Shown: positions 18,201-18,696 of the stretch, piece after piece | Numbering within the stretch: position 1 is the stretch's first letter | Layout of the letters: each line of letters begins with the position of its first letter | DNA from: Hymenopellis radicata | Taxonomy: Eukaryota; Basidiomycota; Agaricomycetes; Agaricales; Physalacriaceae | DNA length: 18,696 nucleotides | Assembly (NCBI GenBank): GCA_015501595.1 | Contig: JADNRX010000889.1 | Location: forward strand, 1-18,696 | Direction: 5' to 3' | The notes under the pieces: model-generated | Seen by the model: only the letters and a program-made list of their open reading frames with translations | Databases searched by the model: none | What the model was told of the DNA's origin: nothing | Position numbers and translations under genes: made by a program

Positions 18201-18263
18201 CTTAACCCACCTACTTAGGTCCCCATCCCTACCCAGGATGGCGACCTAACTAGGTGGGTTAAG
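18201..18263. repeat. 63-nt near-perfect hairpin
   Basis: Arms 18201-18221 and 18243-18263 match as inverted repeats at 20 of 21 positions (mismatch at 18214). The stem starts CTTAACCCACCTA. Inside it, CCATCC (18223-18228) pairs with GGATGG (18236-18241) around a 7-nt loop. The whole forms one stem of about 28 pairs with two mismatches. Confidence 0.9.
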
Positions 18264-18495
18264 CCATTATTTACCATCGCCTTGCAAACAGTTAGTCAGT
18301 ACGCAGGCTAAGTACCGGAAGAGGGTCCGGTCCTCCCGACGGACATCACGCCATGCGAGCCGGGGTCACACGCCCGCTCGTCGCGATCACACCGGGTCCC
18401 GCTCATCATCCCGCCGTTGCTGCGACTGTCTTCGTCGGCGTCGCACTTTTTTCTTGTAATGACAAAATATTATTATATAAATTGAATTGTAGCCA
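18264..18495. other. GC-rich then AT-rich non-coding stretch
   Basis: 18300-18440 is GC-rich with no clear frame. From 18445 there is a T-run and a very AT-rich segment (ATTATTATATAAATTG), which fits the 3' untranslated region of the minus-strand frame ending at 18496. Confidence 0.35.
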
Positions 18496-18696
18496 TTACA
18501 CAAAGGCTGTAAGTATGAATGTAGATGTATGATATATCCCGCATGATACGGCGCGTCGTGATGCGAAGCCTCTGCCTATGCGGGTATCCATCGCCACCAT
18601 CGTCGCTAGCTCTTCTGCGCGCGCACCGACCTCCTCAACTTCATCCTTGATGCCGCCTTGCAACCCGGCCCTTGCTCTACTGCGGGTGCTGCCTCG
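18496..18696 (-). CDS. Probable 3' end of a minus-strand gene, unknown product
   Basis: An open frame enters from the right edge and runs 66 codons to TAA at 18496, with no start in the window. The encoded stretch includes a helical acidic part (KDEVEEVGARAEELATMV) followed by GRGFASRRAVSCG. Composition looks coding, and the AT-rich sequence after the stop resembles a 3' untranslated region. No family recognised; the true last exon boundary could lie elsewhere. Confidence 0.35.
   Translation of the reverse strand, partial: RGSTRSRARAGLQGGIKDEVEEVGARAEELATMVAMDTRIGRGFASRRAVSCGIYHTSTFILTAFV

Noticed and set aside
1..18696. CRISPR arrays, prokaryotic operons or phage genes
   Set aside because: There are no regularly spaced repeats, and the introns and gene types are eukaryotic.

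Overview
The window looks like nuclear DNA of a filamentous basidiomycete, most likely an Agaricomycete of the polypore type. Genes are split by many 37-62 nt GT-AG introns, one tRNA gene carries a tiny anticodon-loop intron, and the gene content fits: an expanded family of short RING proteins, a secreted FAD/BBE-type oxidoreductase and a YAE1-like protein. No taxonomic marker was available, so this is inference.

The main content is a dispersed array of seven related RING-finger (C3HC4) genes. One is on the minus strand at the left edge (frame-broken). Six are on the plus strand at about 693-1442 (one frameshift), 5901-6611, 6850-7604, 7980-8579, 11822-12870 and 15534-16449. They share one architecture: a RING head interrupted at the same codon by a phase-1 intron; in six of the seven, an 11-nt microexon usually encoding x-T-P-D; a conserved block around PSIRR(I/V)(F/Y)(I/V)D; then a freely varying tail. 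Tails are of two kinds: coiled coil plus basic nuclear-type patch (5901, 11822 and 15534 genes), or short-loop RING plus transmembrane tail (6850 and 7980 genes).

Between these lie other units. 1802-2332 is an unassigned ORF. 2669-3405 (minus) is an unassigned gene with one probable frameshift. 3656-4109 and 4443-4878 are two copies of a diverged direct repeat with conserved stem-loops at one end. 5278-5811 (minus) is an intact YAE1-like gene, divergent from the 5901 RING gene across only 89 bp. 8868-11032 (minus) is a nine-exon FAD oxidoreductase with sound splice sites but about ten single-base frame breaks. 12933-13898 and 14039-15158 (minus) are two frame-broken genes of unknown family. 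To the right are a tRNA-Gln(CUG) with a 10-nt intron at 16615-16694, a long gene-poor stretch with several stem-loops including a striking 63-nt hairpin at 18201-18263, and at the right edge the probable 3' end of another minus-strand gene.

The frame breaks are nearly all apparent one-base losses, several in homopolymers, in otherwise conserved coding sequence. They could be homopolymer under-calling in a draft assembly or real decay; the sequence alone cannot decide. Five RING genes and YAE1 are free of them.
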